A DNA stretch of 64,000 nucleotides from Nocardioides soli (GTDB lineage: Bacteria > Actinomycetota > Actinomycetes > Propionibacteriales > Nocardioidaceae), in NCBI RefSeq assembly GCF_014191495.1, contig NZ_JACHWR010000001.1:248001-312000 (forward strand), written 5' to 3'. Below are positions 7,516 through 17,387 of this stretch, piece after piece; position 1 is the stretch's first letter, and every line of letters begins with the position of its first letter. Under the pieces are notes generated by a model that made no database searches, had not been told where the DNA came from, and worked only from the letters and a program-made list of their open reading frames with translations. Position numbers and translations under genes: made by a program.

Positions 7516-9060
7516 TCACCGGCCGAACGGCTGGCCACCCGATCCGCCACGGAACTGCACCATCCCGCCACCGGGGACGCCGGGGAGGCCGCCCTCGCCG
7601 AACCGGAGTCCGCCGGTCCCGCTGTCCCCGCTCGGCAGCGCCCGGTCGAGGTCGGCGAGCACGACCTGATCGCCCGGCGACACCCCGTCGGTGATCTCGA
7701 CCCGGGTGCCGCCGGCGACCCCGGTGGTGACCGGCGTCGGCGTGGCGACGCCGCCGTCGAGCACCAGCACCGTGCCGTCGGACACCGCCGACGCCGGCAC
7801 CGTGACGACGTCGGTCGCCGCGCCGGTGACGACCGCGACCGAGGCGGTCAGTCCGGTCGCGAGGTCGAGGCGCTTGCGCTTCAGCGTGATGGTCACGGCG
7901 TACGCCGAGTCGTCGTCCGGCACCGAGCTGACCTGCGTGACGGTGCCGGCGAGCGACCGCTCGGCACCGGCGGGTGCGGCCGTGGCCCGCTGGCCGACCT
8001 TCAGGTCCTGCACCTGGGCGGTGGTCGCCGCGACCCGGACGGTCGTGGTGCCCCGGGAGACCAGCACGAAGACGTCCGTCCCCGCCGCGACCGAGTCGCC
8101 GACGGCGGCGTCGACCGCGACGATCCGGCCCGCGAACGGCGCGGTCACGGTGGCGGTCGCGAGCTCCTGGCGGGCGGCGACCAGGTCGGCGCGCGCCTGG
8201 TCGATCGCGGCCTGGTCGTGGGCGAGCGTCGCCGCGGTGACCGTGCCGCCGGGGGTCTCCTCGGCGACGAGCACGATGGGGGCCTCGCCGGAGGTCGACG
8301 TGGCCGCGGCGGGATCGGCCGCAGCTCCGGCCTCCGACAGGGTCGCGCCGAGCGCGTCGAGGGCGTCCTGGAGCGCCTGCTGGTCGGTGGCCACCCGCTG
8401 CTGCGCGGCCTGCACCGCCCCCAGGGCGTCGGTGCACGCCTGGCCGGTCACGTCGACGCAGGCGGCCTGCTGGGCGACGAGCGCCTGCTGCGCCGCGACC
8501 AGCGACGCCGACACGGTCGACTGCGCGGCGACGACCGCCCGCTGCTGCTCGGCGAGCGCGGCGAGGTCCGGATCCTGGCTCGGAGACCCCGACGGCTCCG
8601 CGGGGGACTCCGAGGTCTGGGGAGCCTGGGGACTCTGGGGAGCCTGGGGCGTCTGGGCAGGCGCGGAGGGCGATCCGCCGCCCGCCTGCGACACCGCGAC
8701 GGTCTGGGCATCGATGTCGGACTCGAGCTGCGCGCGGGCCACCGCCAGCGTGGCGCGGGCCGACCGCACGGCCCGGCGCAGCGTCTCGTCGTCGAGCCTG
8801 CCGAGGGCCTGCCCGGCGCGCACCTGCTCGCCGGGCTCGACCGCGATCGTCGCGACGGTGCCGGAGGTGGCGAAGGCGAGGTCGGCCCGCCCGGCCGGCT
8901 CCACGGTGCCGGACAGGTCGAGGGTCTGCTCGACCTCGCCGACGGTCGCGCGGGCGGTGCGGTACGACGGGTCGTCGGCCTGCGCGGCGTACGCCGCCCA
9001 GCCGACCCCGACGACGGACAGGGCCGCGACACCGACGACGGCGCGGCGCGGGATCCTCAC
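7516..9060 (-). CDS. HlyD/MacA-family efflux adaptor, second of the operon
   Basis: A 514-aa membrane-fusion-type protein: one N-terminal transmembrane helix (about residues 5-25), a lipoyl half-motif (GTVEPAGRADLAFATSGTVA), a long helical hairpin rich in A and Q, a second lipoyl half (ATVTAPFAGRIVAVDAAVGD) and beta-barrel domains. The hairpin carries a Pro/Ser/Gln-rich insert (about residues 115-150) with TPQAPQSPQAPQ repeats. GTG 9060 overlaps the stop of the lipoprotein gene (GTGA), so translation is probably coupled. The C-terminus is Gly-rich. It is the last gene of the efflux operon. A Gram-positive cell has no outer-membrane channel, so it may link the pump to the wall or to export substrates. 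Confidence 0.85.
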   Translation of the reverse strand: MRIPRRAVVGVAALSVVGVGWAAYAAQADDPSYRTARATVGEVEQTLDLSGTVEPAGRADLAFATSGTVATIAVEPGEQVRAGQALGRLDDETLRRAVRSARATLAVARAQLESDIDAQTVAVSQAGGGSPSAPAQTPQAPQSPQAPQTSESPAEPSGSPSQDPDLAALAEQQRAVVAAQSTVSASLVAAQQALVAQQAACVDVTGQACTDALGAVQAAQQRVATDQQALQDALDALGATLSEAGAAADPAAATSTSGEAPIVLVAEETPGGTVTAATLAHDQAAIDQARADLVAARQELATATVTAPFAGRIVAVDAAVGDSVAAGTDVFVLVSRGTTTVRVAATTAQVQDLKVGQRATAAPAGAERSLAGTVTQVSSVPDDDSAYAVTITLKRKRLDLATGLTASVAVVTGAATDVVTVPASAVSDGTVLVLDGGVATPTPVTTGVAGGTRVEITDGVSPGDQVVLADLDRALPSGDSGTGGLRFGEGGLPGVPGGGMVQFRGGSGGQPFGR

Positions 9061-9845
9061 GCGGCACCGTCGCCCGGGCCGCGCATCGCGAACCCGAGGC
9101 CGCCCGCGCACTCGCCGTCGACCGGGTCCGAGACGCCGATCGTGTCGGCCGTGACCGCGCCGGTGTCGTCGCTGTCGCCGCGGGCGGTGACGCAGCGGCC
9201 CACCACCACGGCGGAGGCCGTGGCCGCCACCGTCGTCGTGTACGTCGTGGCGTCGTCGACGGTGACCGTGACCTCGGCGTTCTCGTCGCTGCCCGGGGTC
9301 GTCGCGCTCAGCGTGAAGCCCGCCGCGGACACCCGCGTGACCTCGCCGAGCGTGCCGAAGCCGCGCATCCGGCCGCCGTCCGGCGCGTCCGACGGCAGGT
9401 CGGACGGCGTCCCCTCCGGCCGCTGACCGCCACCGGGACCGTCGGCGCCGGGGCCGCAGCTCCCGTCGGCGTTCGCGTCGGTCAGCCGCACGCCGGCGGC
9501 GGTGACCGCGGTCGGCGCGGTCGCGTCCGCGGAGGCATCGTCCGTGGTGACCAGGACGCAGGCGCCGACGGCGACGTCGTCGAGCGTGCCGCCCACCTGC
9601 TCGGTGAACGTGGTGTCCCGGGTCCAGGTCACGGCGACCTGGCCGCCCTGCGGGCTCTGCACCTGGGCGGTGCGGCCCGACACGGCGGCGACCTCGCCGG
9701 CGGCACCCGGGAGGCCCGCTCCGCCGGGCATGCCGCCCGATTGCGGAGCGGCGTCGGTCGCCTCGTCGTCGGCGCCGCAGGCGGCGAGGGTCGCGAGGAG
9801 CAGCACCGACGACGCGGTGGCGAGGGTGAGGCGGGTCAGGGTCAT
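9057..9845 (-). CDS. DUF5666-type lipoprotein
   Basis: A 262-aa predicted lipoprotein. The signal peptide MTLTRLTLATASSVLLLATL ends in the lipobox LAAC. Two similar beta-rich modules follow, each with a value-in-beta-barrel look (VSGRTAQVQSPQGGQVAVTW and TRVSAAGFTLSATTPG), which suggests DUF5666 repeats, separated by a Gly/Pro/Asp-rich linker. Pairs of cysteines (ACVLVTT/GSCGPG and GRCVTARG/GECAGG) might form disulfides. It lies between the MacB permease (28 bp) and the second adaptor (4-nt overlap). Its role in transport is not known to me. Confidence 0.7.
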   Translation of the reverse strand: MTLTRLTLATASSVLLLATLAACGADDEATDAAPQSGGMPGGAGLPGAAGEVAAVSGRTAQVQSPQGGQVAVTWTRDTTFTEQVGGTLDDVAVGACVLVTTDDASADATAPTAVTAAGVRLTDANADGSCGPGADGPGGGQRPEGTPSDLPSDAPDGGRMRGFGTLGEVTRVSAAGFTLSATTPGSDENAEVTVTVDDATTYTTTVAATASAVVVGRCVTARGDSDDTGAVTADTIGVSDPVDGECAGGLGFAMRGPGDGAA

Positions 9846-9873
9846 GGGGAGGGCCTTTCGTAGGGGCGCAGCC

Positions 9874-11096
9874 TCACTCGCTGCGGAGGGCGTCGATGGG
9901 CGTGAGACGGGCGGCGCGGCTCGCGGGGTAGACCCCGAAGCCGACGCCCAGGGCGAGCGAGGTCAGCAGCGCCGCGCCGACGGCCAGCGCCGAGAGGGTG
10001 ACCGGCTGGTCGATGAGGGGCGGCAGCACCCACGAGCCGACGACGCCGACCAGCAGGCCGACGACCCCGCCCGCCAGGCCGAGCATCGACGCCTCGACCA
10101 GGAACTGCCGGCCGATCACCCGGGGCGTCGCGCCGAGCGCCTTGCGCAGCCCGATCTCGCGGATCCGCTCGGTGACCGAGACCAGCATGATGTTCATGAC
10201 ACCGACCCCGCCGACAAGCAGCGAGATCGCGGCGATGCCGGTGAGCAGCACGGTGAGCGTCCTGTTGGTGGAGTTCGCGGTCTCGACGAGCGACTCCTGG
10301 GTCGAGATGCCGAAGTCCGCGTCGGTCGTGGTGACGCCGTGCCGGGTGGCCAGGAGGCTCTGGACCTCCTGGTACGCCGCGCTGAGCGTCGCCTGCGACG
10401 CCGCCTCGACGTAGATCGTCGACACCGAGCTCGAGGTGGCGCCGGTCAGCGCCTGGGCGGTGCTGATCGGCAGGATCGCCTGGTCGTCCTCGGAGCCGCC
10501 CGACTCGGAGGCGCCGCTCGAGTCGAGCACGCCGATCACGGTCAGCCGCTGGCCGGCGATCGTCACGGTCTGCCCGACCGGGCTGCCGAGCCCGAGGAGC
10601 TCGCTCGCGGTGTCCGGTCCGAGCACCACCACGGGGGCGCCGGAGGCGACCTCGTCGGCGGTGAAGAACCGGCCCGACGCCAGCGAGCGGGCGCGGACGT
10701 CCGGCCACGAGGGCGTCGTACCGACCAGCGAGGTCGTCCAGTTGGTCTCCCCCGCCGTCAGCGACGCGGACGACGAGGTCGTCGGCGCGACCCGGCGTAC
10801 GTCGGGCGCGGCGGTGTCGTCGCCGATGGCCGCGGCGTCCTCGAGCGTGAGCGTGGTCGCCGAGCCGAAGCCGCCGCGCATGCCACCGGAGTCGGTGCTG
10901 CTGCCCGGCGACACGATCAGCAGGTTGCTGCCGAGCGCGTCGATCTCGTCGCGCACCTGCTGCTGCGCACCCTGGCCGAATCCGACGGTGAGGATCACCG
11001 ACGCGATGCCGATGACGATCCCGAGCATGGTCAGCAGCGACCGCATCCGGTGTGCCCGCACGGCCTCCGCGCCCGCGCGGAGGGTCTCCACCCAGG

Positions 11097-11100
<4 letters not shown>
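9874..11100 (-). CDS. MacB/FtsX-family ABC transporter permease
   Basis: A 408-aa permease of the MacB (type VII ABC) fold. An N-terminal membrane helix (MLGIVIGIASVILTVGFG) is followed by a large extracytoplasmic MacB_PCD domain (about 50-270). Three C-terminal helices follow, including LTGIAAISLLVGGVGVMNIM and VVGLLVGVVGSWVLPPL. The coupling stretch SVTERIREIGLRKALGATPR is classic. GTG 11100 overlaps the ATPase stop by GTGA. Such systems move peptides, antibiotics or lipids by mechanotransmission; the substrate here is unknown. Confidence 0.93.
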
Positions 11101-11815
<715 letters not shown>

Positions 11816-11819
<4 letters not shown>

Positions 11820-12955
11820 TGGGCCGGGCCGCCCGGCATCGCGGGCTGGCCGCCGTCCATCCGGAGCTGCGGCAGCTGACCATCCGGGAAGCCCTGCCGG
11901 CCTCCCCCGCCACCACCGGAGATCCGCTCGAGGCCCGGCACGACGACCGTGTCGCCCTCCTCGAGCCCCGAGACCACCTCGGTCGTCACGCCGAACGCCT
12001 CGCCGGTCTCGACCTCGACCCTGGTCTCCTCGCCGTCCTCGACCTGGATGGCGTAGGTCGTGCCGTCCTCGGTCGTGAGCGCCCGACTCGGCACGGTGAG
12101 CACGCCCTCGCGCTGCCTGACGACGATCGTCGCGGTCGCCGAGACCCCGGCGTAGAGGTCGTGGCGCCGGCCGGTGACCGCGATCGTCACCGGGAACACG
12201 GCGGCGCCGCTGTCGTTGGTCCGCGCGACCAGGCCGACCTCCTCGACGGTGCCGTAGACGGTGTCGGCCACGCCGGTGACGGCGATCTCGGCCTGCAGGC
12301 CCCGCTTGAGCCGGTCGACGTCGGCGGCGGCGACGGTCGCGTCCACGACGTACCTGCCGGTCGAGACGATCGAGATCGTGCCGGCCGAGGTGTCCGCGTC
12401 TGCGGTCGGCGCGGTCGACCCGACGGTGTCGCCCTCGGCGAGGTCGACCGAGGTCACCGTGCCCTTGATCGAGGCGCGCAGGGTGGCGTCCTCGACGGCG
12501 CTGCGGGCGTCGGCGAGGGCGGCGCGGGCCGAGACGATTGCGGCCCGGTCGCTGGCGAGCCGGACGTCGCCGGCGCCGGAGTCCTCGTCGTCGTCGAGCT
12601 GGGCCAGGGCGGCGTCGTACGACGACTGCGCGGCGCGCCGGGTGGCGACCAGGGCGGCATCGTCGACGACCGCGAGCACCTGGTCCTTGCGGACCCTCTC
12701 GCCCTCGGCGACGGCGACCCGGGTCACCCGGCCGGCGACGGCGAACGACTCGTCGGCGGTCCTGCTGGCGGCGACCGACCCGTCGGCCGTGACGGTGTCG
12801 CGGACGGTCTCCGTGGACACGGTCGCGGTGGTGCTGGAGGCGGCCTGTGAGCTGTCGCGGGTCGACAGCCAGGCGCCGGTGCTCGCGACCGCGACCAGCG
12901 CCACGAGGGCGCCGCCCAGCAGGACACGCGAGCGACGACGGGCGGGCAGGCGCAC
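11816..12955 (-). CDS. MacA/RND-type efflux adaptor, first of the operon
   Basis: A 379-aa periplasmic-adaptor-type protein with one N-terminal membrane helix (VLLGGALVALVAVASTGAWL). Lipoyl halves follow (SFAVAGRVTRVAVAEGERV and ASIKGTVTSVDLAEGDTV), flanking a short helical hairpin; then come barrel domains and a Gly-rich tail (ERISGGGGGGRQGFPDG). It starts at GTG 12955 with GAGAGGGA as ribosome binding site. As the promoter-proximal gene it should define the operon start; 132 bp separate it from pspAB upstream. Having two adaptors for one MacB is uncommon. Confidence 0.88.
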
Positions 12956-13087
12956 GGGGGTCCCTCTCGACGTGGGTCGATGCGGGACCGGTCGGCGCCG
13001 CGAGGGAGACGTTGCCGGGGCGGGCTGTGCCGCTCCTCGGGTCGACCTGTGCGTGGCCTGTGGGGCGGACCTGTGGGCGGACCTGCC

Positions 13088-13675
13088 TTACAGGCCGGGG
13101 GCGCCCCAGACCGCGAGCCAGCGGCCGAGGTCCTGCTCCATCGGGAGCTCGCCGGCGAGGGTGTCGCGCAGCTGGAGCTCGAGCAGGTTGTCGCGCTGCC
13201 GCTCCCCCGCCCCGGCGGAGCCGCCCTGGGGCGCGAACGGGTAGAAGGTGCCCTGCTTGTAGAGGTAGACCAGGCCGACCCGGCGACCGTCGGCGCCCGC
13301 GAACGGGATCAGCGAGCAGAGCAGGCCGGGTCCGAACCCCTGCTCCTCCAGCGAGGTGTTCACCGCGTGCAGGTCGGTGCAAAGGTCGGCGATGTCGGGG
13401 TCGTCGCGGACCACGAGCCAGGTGAAGCCGTACTCGTCCTGGCTGAGCTCGACGTCGGGCTGGCCGGGGTCGGCGTTGAGCAGCTCGACGACCTCCGACT
13501 GCACCTGCGCGAAGGCGTTGCCGGTCGCCGCCCGGTAGCAGACCGAGCCGGTGCCGGTCGGCCGCAGGCCGAGGCTCGTCTCCAGCGTGATCGCCGCGCT
13601 CGGCACGTGGAAGAGCGCGTCGAGACGGGGCGCCTTGGGGCGGGAGCGGCCGGTGATGACGTCCCAGAGGCCCAT
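13088..13675 (-). CDS. pspAB: PspA-associated protein PspAB
   Basis: A 195-aa cytoplasmic protein beginning MGLWDVITGRSRPK with a conserved middle (LETSLGLRPTGTGSVCYR) and a QDEYGFTWLVV strand. This matches the PspAB family that accompanies PspA and HtpX in actinobacteria. Its start overlaps the htpX stop (TGATG), so it is translated with the protease. It is thought to take part in the envelope-stress circuit; the biochemical role is unknown. Confidence 0.8.
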   Translation of the reverse strand: MGLWDVITGRSRPKAPRLDALFHVPSAAITLETSLGLRPTGTGSVCYRAATGNAFAQVQSEVVELLNADPGQPDVELSQDEYGFTWLVVRDDPDIADLCTDLHAVNTSLEEQGFGPGLLCSLIPFAGADGRRVGLVYLYKQGTFYPFAPQGGSAGAGERQRDNLLELQLRDTLAGELPMEQDLGRWLAVWGAPGL

Positions 13676-14592
13676 CAGGCGGACCGGTCCAGCTCGGCGC
13701 GGATCTTCGCCAGCTGCTCCAGGCGCTGCTCGAGCGTCGGGTGGGTCGAGGTGAGGGTGCGCATCGACACGCCCTTGACGGCCGGCGCGATGAAGAAGGC
13801 GTTCATCGGCTGCGAGGCGCGCAGGTCGCGGTCGGGGATCGTGTTGATCTCGCCGGTGATCTTCTGCAGCGCCGAGGCGAGCGCCTCGGGCTTCATCGTG
13901 AGGTAGGCGCCGGCCCGGTCGGCCGACATCTCGCGGTAGCGCGAGAGCAGCTTGAGGAGCAGGAAGCTCACGGCGTACGTGATCAGGCTGACGACGAGGA
14001 CGATCAGCCAGACCGGGAGGCCGTTGTTGTTGTCACGCCGGTTGCCGCCGAAGATCGCGCCGTACTGCGCGCCCCGGGTGAGCATGCCGGCGACGATGCC
14101 CGCGGACGAGGCCACGGTCATCACCAGCACGTCGCGGTGGGCGACGTGGGACAGCTCGTGGGCGAGGACGCCCTCGAGCTCCTCGCCGTTGAGGCGCTGG
14201 AGGATGCCGGTGGTCACCACCACCGCGGAGTGGCTGGGCGAGCGGCCGGTCGCGAACGCGTTGGGCAGCTCGGTGTCGGCGACGCCGACCCGGGGCTTCG
14301 GCATGTCGGCGAGCACGCAGAGGCGGTCGATCATGGCGTGCAGCTCGGGCGCCTGCTCCGGGGTCACCTCGCGGGCCCGCATCGCCTTCATGGCGACCTT
14401 GTCGGAGTTGTACCACTGGAACCAGGCGACACCGATTCCGCCGATGCCGATCAGGAAGACGAGCAGCGGGCTGTTCCAGAACAGCGCCATCAGAATCGCG
14501 ATGATGCCGACGAACAGCGCACCGAGCAGGAAGATCACGGTGGTCATCCGGGCGGTGAGCCCGGGATCGCCGACGAATCGCGTGCGTGCCAT
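13675..14592 (-). CDS. htpX: Zinc metalloprotease HtpX
   Basis: A 305-aa membrane-bound M48 protease for quality control of membrane proteins. Two N-terminal helices (about 18-38 and 42-58) are followed by the zinc motif HELSH (H145, E146, H149) and two more helices near 155-175 and 190-215. The third zinc ligand is expected in the RYREMSADRAGAYL stretch. A Gly/Asn-rich loop (GGNRRDNNNG) sits between the last helices. It lies 36 bp downstream of pspA and is coupled to pspAB, so envelope stress is the likely inducing signal. Confidence 0.94.
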   Translation of the reverse strand: MARTRFVGDPGLTARMTTVIFLLGALFVGIIAILMALFWNSPLLVFLIGIGGIGVAWFQWYNSDKVAMKAMRAREVTPEQAPELHAMIDRLCVLADMPKPRVGVADTELPNAFATGRSPSHSAVVVTTGILQRLNGEELEGVLAHELSHVAHRDVLVMTVASSAGIVAGMLTRGAQYGAIFGGNRRDNNNGLPVWLIVLVVSLITYAVSFLLLKLLSRYREMSADRAGAYLTMKPEALASALQKITGEINTIPDRDLRASQPMNAFFIAPAVKGVSMRTLTSTHPTLEQRLEQLAKIRAELDRSA

Positions 14593-14628
14593 GCCCTTAT
14601 TCTCCGGGACGGCTCAAACGGGCGGGAC

Positions 14629-15444
14629 TCAGGCCTGCTCGCCCTCTGCCTTCTCCTGGGCCTTCTCCTGTGCCTGCTTCTCCGGGGCCGCCTCGAGGAC
14701 GTCCCCGCTGTCGTCGGCCCCCTCGATCGCCGCCGGCGGGGTGGGCGCCGTGCCGGCCTTGAGCGCGGCTAGCTCGGCCTCCACGTCGGCCTGCGAGCTG
14801 AGCGCGTCGAGCTCGCGCGCGATGTCGTCGCCGCTGTTGGTCGCGGTGACGTCGTCGAGCGCGCCGGAGGCGATCAGCTCGTCGATCGCGCCGGCCCGCG
14901 CCTGCATCTGGGCGGTCTTGTCCTCGGCCCGCTGGATCGCCTGGCCGACGTCGCCCAGCTCGTCGCCGATGCCCGACATCGCCTCGTTGATACGGGTCTG
15001 CGCCTCGGCGGCGGTGTACGTCGCCTTGATCGTCTCCTTGCGGGTGCGGAACGCCTCGACCTTCGCCTGCAGCCGCTGCTGGGCGAGGGTGAGCTTCTCC
15101 TCCTCCGCCTGGAGCTGGGCGTGCTGGGTCTTGAGGTCGGTGATCTGCGTGGTCAGACCGGACTTGCGCGTGAGCGCCTCGCGGGCGAGGTCCTCACGGT
15201 CCACGGCGATCGCCTTCTGCGCCTGGTCCTGGAGCTTCGTGGACTGCTGCTCGAGCTGGTTGATCTGCAGCTCGACCCGCTTGCGGCTGGTGGCGACGTC
15301 GGCCACCCCACGACGTACCTTGGAGAGCAGCTCCTGCTGCTTCTGGTAGCTGTAGTCGAGGGTCTCGCGGGGATCCTCGGCGCGGTCGAGCGCCTTGCTC
15401 GCCTTCGACTTGAAGATCAGGGTGAAGCGCTGCCAGAGTCCCAT
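14629..15444 (-). CDS. pspA: PspA/IM30 family phage shock protein
   Basis: A 271-aa coiled-coil protein that binds stressed membranes from the cytoplasmic side. It opens MGLWQRFTLIFKSKASKALD with the amphipathic helix a0, then DPRETLDYSYQKQQELL and long heptad helices up to about residue 190. The C-terminal 60 residues are acidic and Ala/Glu/Lys-rich. ATG 15444 has GAGAGGGA upstream; a longer frame extending upstream lacks a site. The operon pspA-htpX-pspAB lacks the small pspAA gene, which often sits directly after pspA. Confidence 0.93.
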   Translation of the reverse strand: MGLWQRFTLIFKSKASKALDRAEDPRETLDYSYQKQQELLSKVRRGVADVATSRKRVELQINQLEQQSTKLQDQAQKAIAVDREDLAREALTRKSGLTTQITDLKTQHAQLQAEEEKLTLAQQRLQAKVEAFRTRKETIKATYTAAEAQTRINEAMSGIGDELGDVGQAIQRAEDKTAQMQARAGAIDELIASGALDDVTATNSGDDIARELDALSSQADVEAELAALKAGTAPTPPAAIEGADDSGDVLEAAPEKQAQEKAQEKAEGEQA

Positions 15445-15575
15445 TGCGGCGTGGTCCCTCTCGATACGGTCCGGTCTCGGAGTCAACCCTAGACGGACAG
15501 CCGCAATGGGAACCACAGCGGCGCCGCCGGTAGTCTGAGGTCAACCTCTCGTCCCCGCTCTCCGAAGGCCCCGCG

Positions 15576-16160
15576 TTGTTCCGTCGCAGCAAGTCCGAAC
15601 CCGCCCCCGAGCCGACTCCCACCAAGGTGGGCGGCAAGGGTCGTCCGACCCCGACGCGCAAGGAGGCGGAGGCCGCCGCCAAGGCGCGGGTCAAGCAGCC
15701 CCGGACCCGCAAGGAGCAGTCGGCGGCGCAGCGCAAGCAGCGCTCGGAGTCGAGCAAGACCGTCCGCCAGGCGATGCGCGACGGCGACGAGCGCTACTTC
15801 CCGGCGCGGGACAAGGGCCCGGTGCGCCGCTTCATCCGCGACTACGTCGACGCCCGGTTCTCGATGATCGAGCTGGTGATCCCGCTGCTGCTGATCACGA
15901 TGATCCTCGGCTACTCCGGCAACCCGTCGCTCGCCCAGTGGGGCAACACGCTGCTGCTGGTGATCGTGATCGTCGTCCTCTTCGACATGTTCTGGCTGCG
16001 GTTCCGGCTGCGCCGCGAGCTGGCCCGTCGGTTCCCCGACAAGAGCCTCAAGGGCACGACCTACTACGCGATCACCCGCGCCATGCAGATGAAGTTCATG
16101 CGCCTGCCCAAGCCCCGCGTGAAGATCGGGCAGGCGCTCCCGGACGACTACGACCGCTAG
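15576..16160 (+). CDS. DUF3043 membrane protein
   Basis: A 194-aa protein of the actinobacterial DUF3043 family. A strongly basic N-terminal half (KVGGKGRPTPTRKEAEAAAK, then RTRKEQSAAQRKQR) precedes AMRDGDERYFPARDKGPVRRFIRDYVDARF. Two membrane helices follow (IELVIPLLLITMILGY and TLLLVIVIVVLFDMFWL) and a cytoplasmic tail with RRFPDKSLKGTTYYAITRAM. The start is TTG 15576. It is divergent from pspA with 131 bp between. Function is unknown. Confidence 0.85.
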   Translation: MFRRSKSEPAPEPTPTKVGGKGRPTPTRKEAEAAAKARVKQPRTRKEQSAAQRKQRSESSKTVRQAMRDGDERYFPARDKGPVRRFIRDYVDARFSMIELVIPLLLITMILGYSGNPSLAQWGNTLLLVIVIVVLFDMFWLRFRLRRELARRFPDKSLKGTTYYAITRAMQMKFMRLPKPRVKIGQALPDDYDR

Positions 16161-16217
16161 GCGGTCGGCTCCCAGGCTCGGCGACGCTGGCTGGCCGTGC
16201 CGGGGGCCGGGTGTCGG

Positions 16218-16308
16218 CGGTTCACCAAGGGATGCAGGCGAACCCGCGCTTCCCTGGCTGAGTCCACCCTGGGAAGCGCGGCTCGACCCTCATCCCTTGA
16301 TGAAACCG
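16218..16308. repeat. 91-bp nested palindrome, copy 1
   Basis: Outer arms CGGTTCACCAAGGGATG (16218-16234) and CATCCCTTGATGAAACCG (16291-16308) enclose a perfect 10-bp inner stem, CGCGCTTCCC (16245-16254) with GGGAAGCGCG (16271-16280), with 16 nt inside. It fills the convergent gap between DUF3043 and the aldo/keto reductase. A second copy at 31105-31195 has the same layout. It may act as a bidirectional terminator or be a small mobile repeat. Confidence 0.85.
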
Positions 16309-16342
16309 CGGCCGGCGACGCACGCACCGACCACCCGGACCG

Positions 16343-17347
16343 CTAGAAGTCGCGGCGCGACGGCGACTGGGTCTGGGCGGGGTCCCGCTCGACGATCGGG
16401 CCGACGACCTCGTCGATCGCCTGCAGCGTCGCCTCGTCGAGGGTGACGCCCGAGGCGCGGGCGTTGTCGGTGACCTGCTCGGGCCGGCTGGCGCCGATGA
16501 TGGCGGCGGAGACGTTGTCGTTCTGCAGCACCCAGGCGACCGCGAGCTGAGCCATCGAGAGGCCGGCCTCGTCGGCGATCGGCCGGAGCCGCTGGACCCG
16601 CTCGAGGACGTCGTCCTGCATCCAGCGGCTGATCATGTTCGCGCCGCCCTTCTCGTCGGTGGCGCGACTGCCCTCGGGCGCCGGCCGGCCGGGGAGGTAC
16701 TTCCCCGTCAGCACACCCTGGGCGATCGGGGACCACACGATCTGGCCGATACCGAGCTCGGCACTGGTGGGGACCACCTCGGCCTCGATGACCCGCCAGA
16801 GCATGGAGTACTGCGGCTGGTTGGAGACCAGCGGGATCCGCAGCTCCCGCGCGAGCTCGTACGCCGCCCGGATCTCCTCCGCGCGCCACTCGCTGACCCC
16901 GATGTAGAGCGCCTTGCCCCGGCGTACGACGTCGGCGAACGCCTCCATCGTCTCCTCGAGCGGCGTCTCGTGGTCATAGCGGTGCGCCTGGTAGAGGTCG
17001 ACGTACTCGGTCCGCAGCCGCCGCAGCGATCCGTCGATCGACTCCATGATGTGCTTGCGCGACAGGCCGTGGTCGTTGTGCTGGCGAGGCCCGGTCGGCC
17101 AGAAGACCTTGGTGAAGATCTCCAGGCCCTCGCGCCGCTCACCCTTCAGTGCGTTGCCGAGCACGGTCTCCGCGGCGGTGTTGGCGTAGACGTCGGCGGT
17201 GTCGAACGTCGTGATGCCCTCGTCGAGCGCCTGCCGCACGCAGGCCGTCGCGGCATCCTCCTCCACCTGGGATCCGTGGGTCAGCCAGTTGCCGTAGGCG
17301 ATCTCCGAGATCTTCAGTCCACTGCCGCCGAGGTTGCGAGTCTGCAT
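16343..17347 (-). CDS. Aldo/keto reductase
   Basis: A 334-aa TIM-barrel NADPH-dependent oxidoreductase of the potassium-channel-beta-like subgroup. The catalytic tetrad is in place: D in TTFDTADVYANT, Y in the same turn, K in FTKVFWPTG and H in YQAHRYD. The C-terminal NADP site reads IIGASRPEQVTDN. The start MQTRNLGGSGLKIS at 17347 is typical; an upstream ATG adds ten unlikely residues. It is a single gene and the substrate is unknown. Confidence 0.9.
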   Translation of the reverse strand: MQTRNLGGSGLKISEIAYGNWLTHGSQVEEDAATACVRQALDEGITTFDTADVYANTAAETVLGNALKGERREGLEIFTKVFWPTGPRQHNDHGLSRKHIMESIDGSLRRLRTEYVDLYQAHRYDHETPLEETMEAFADVVRRGKALYIGVSEWRAEEIRAAYELARELRIPLVSNQPQYSMLWRVIEAEVVPTSAELGIGQIVWSPIAQGVLTGKYLPGRPAPEGSRATDEKGGANMISRWMQDDVLERVQRLRPIADEAGLSMAQLAVAWVLQNDNVSAAIIGASRPEQVTDNARASGVTLDEATLQAIDEVVGPIVERDPAQTQSPSRRDF

Positions 17348-17387
17348 GGGTCCGACCCTAGTGCCGCCCGGCACGGGCCCTGCGCCC

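Noticed and set aside
12956..13087. Short GGACCTGTGGGC-like repeats upstream of the efflux operon
   Set aside because: They are few and imperfect and I could not define a symmetric site or a repeat unit with confidence.
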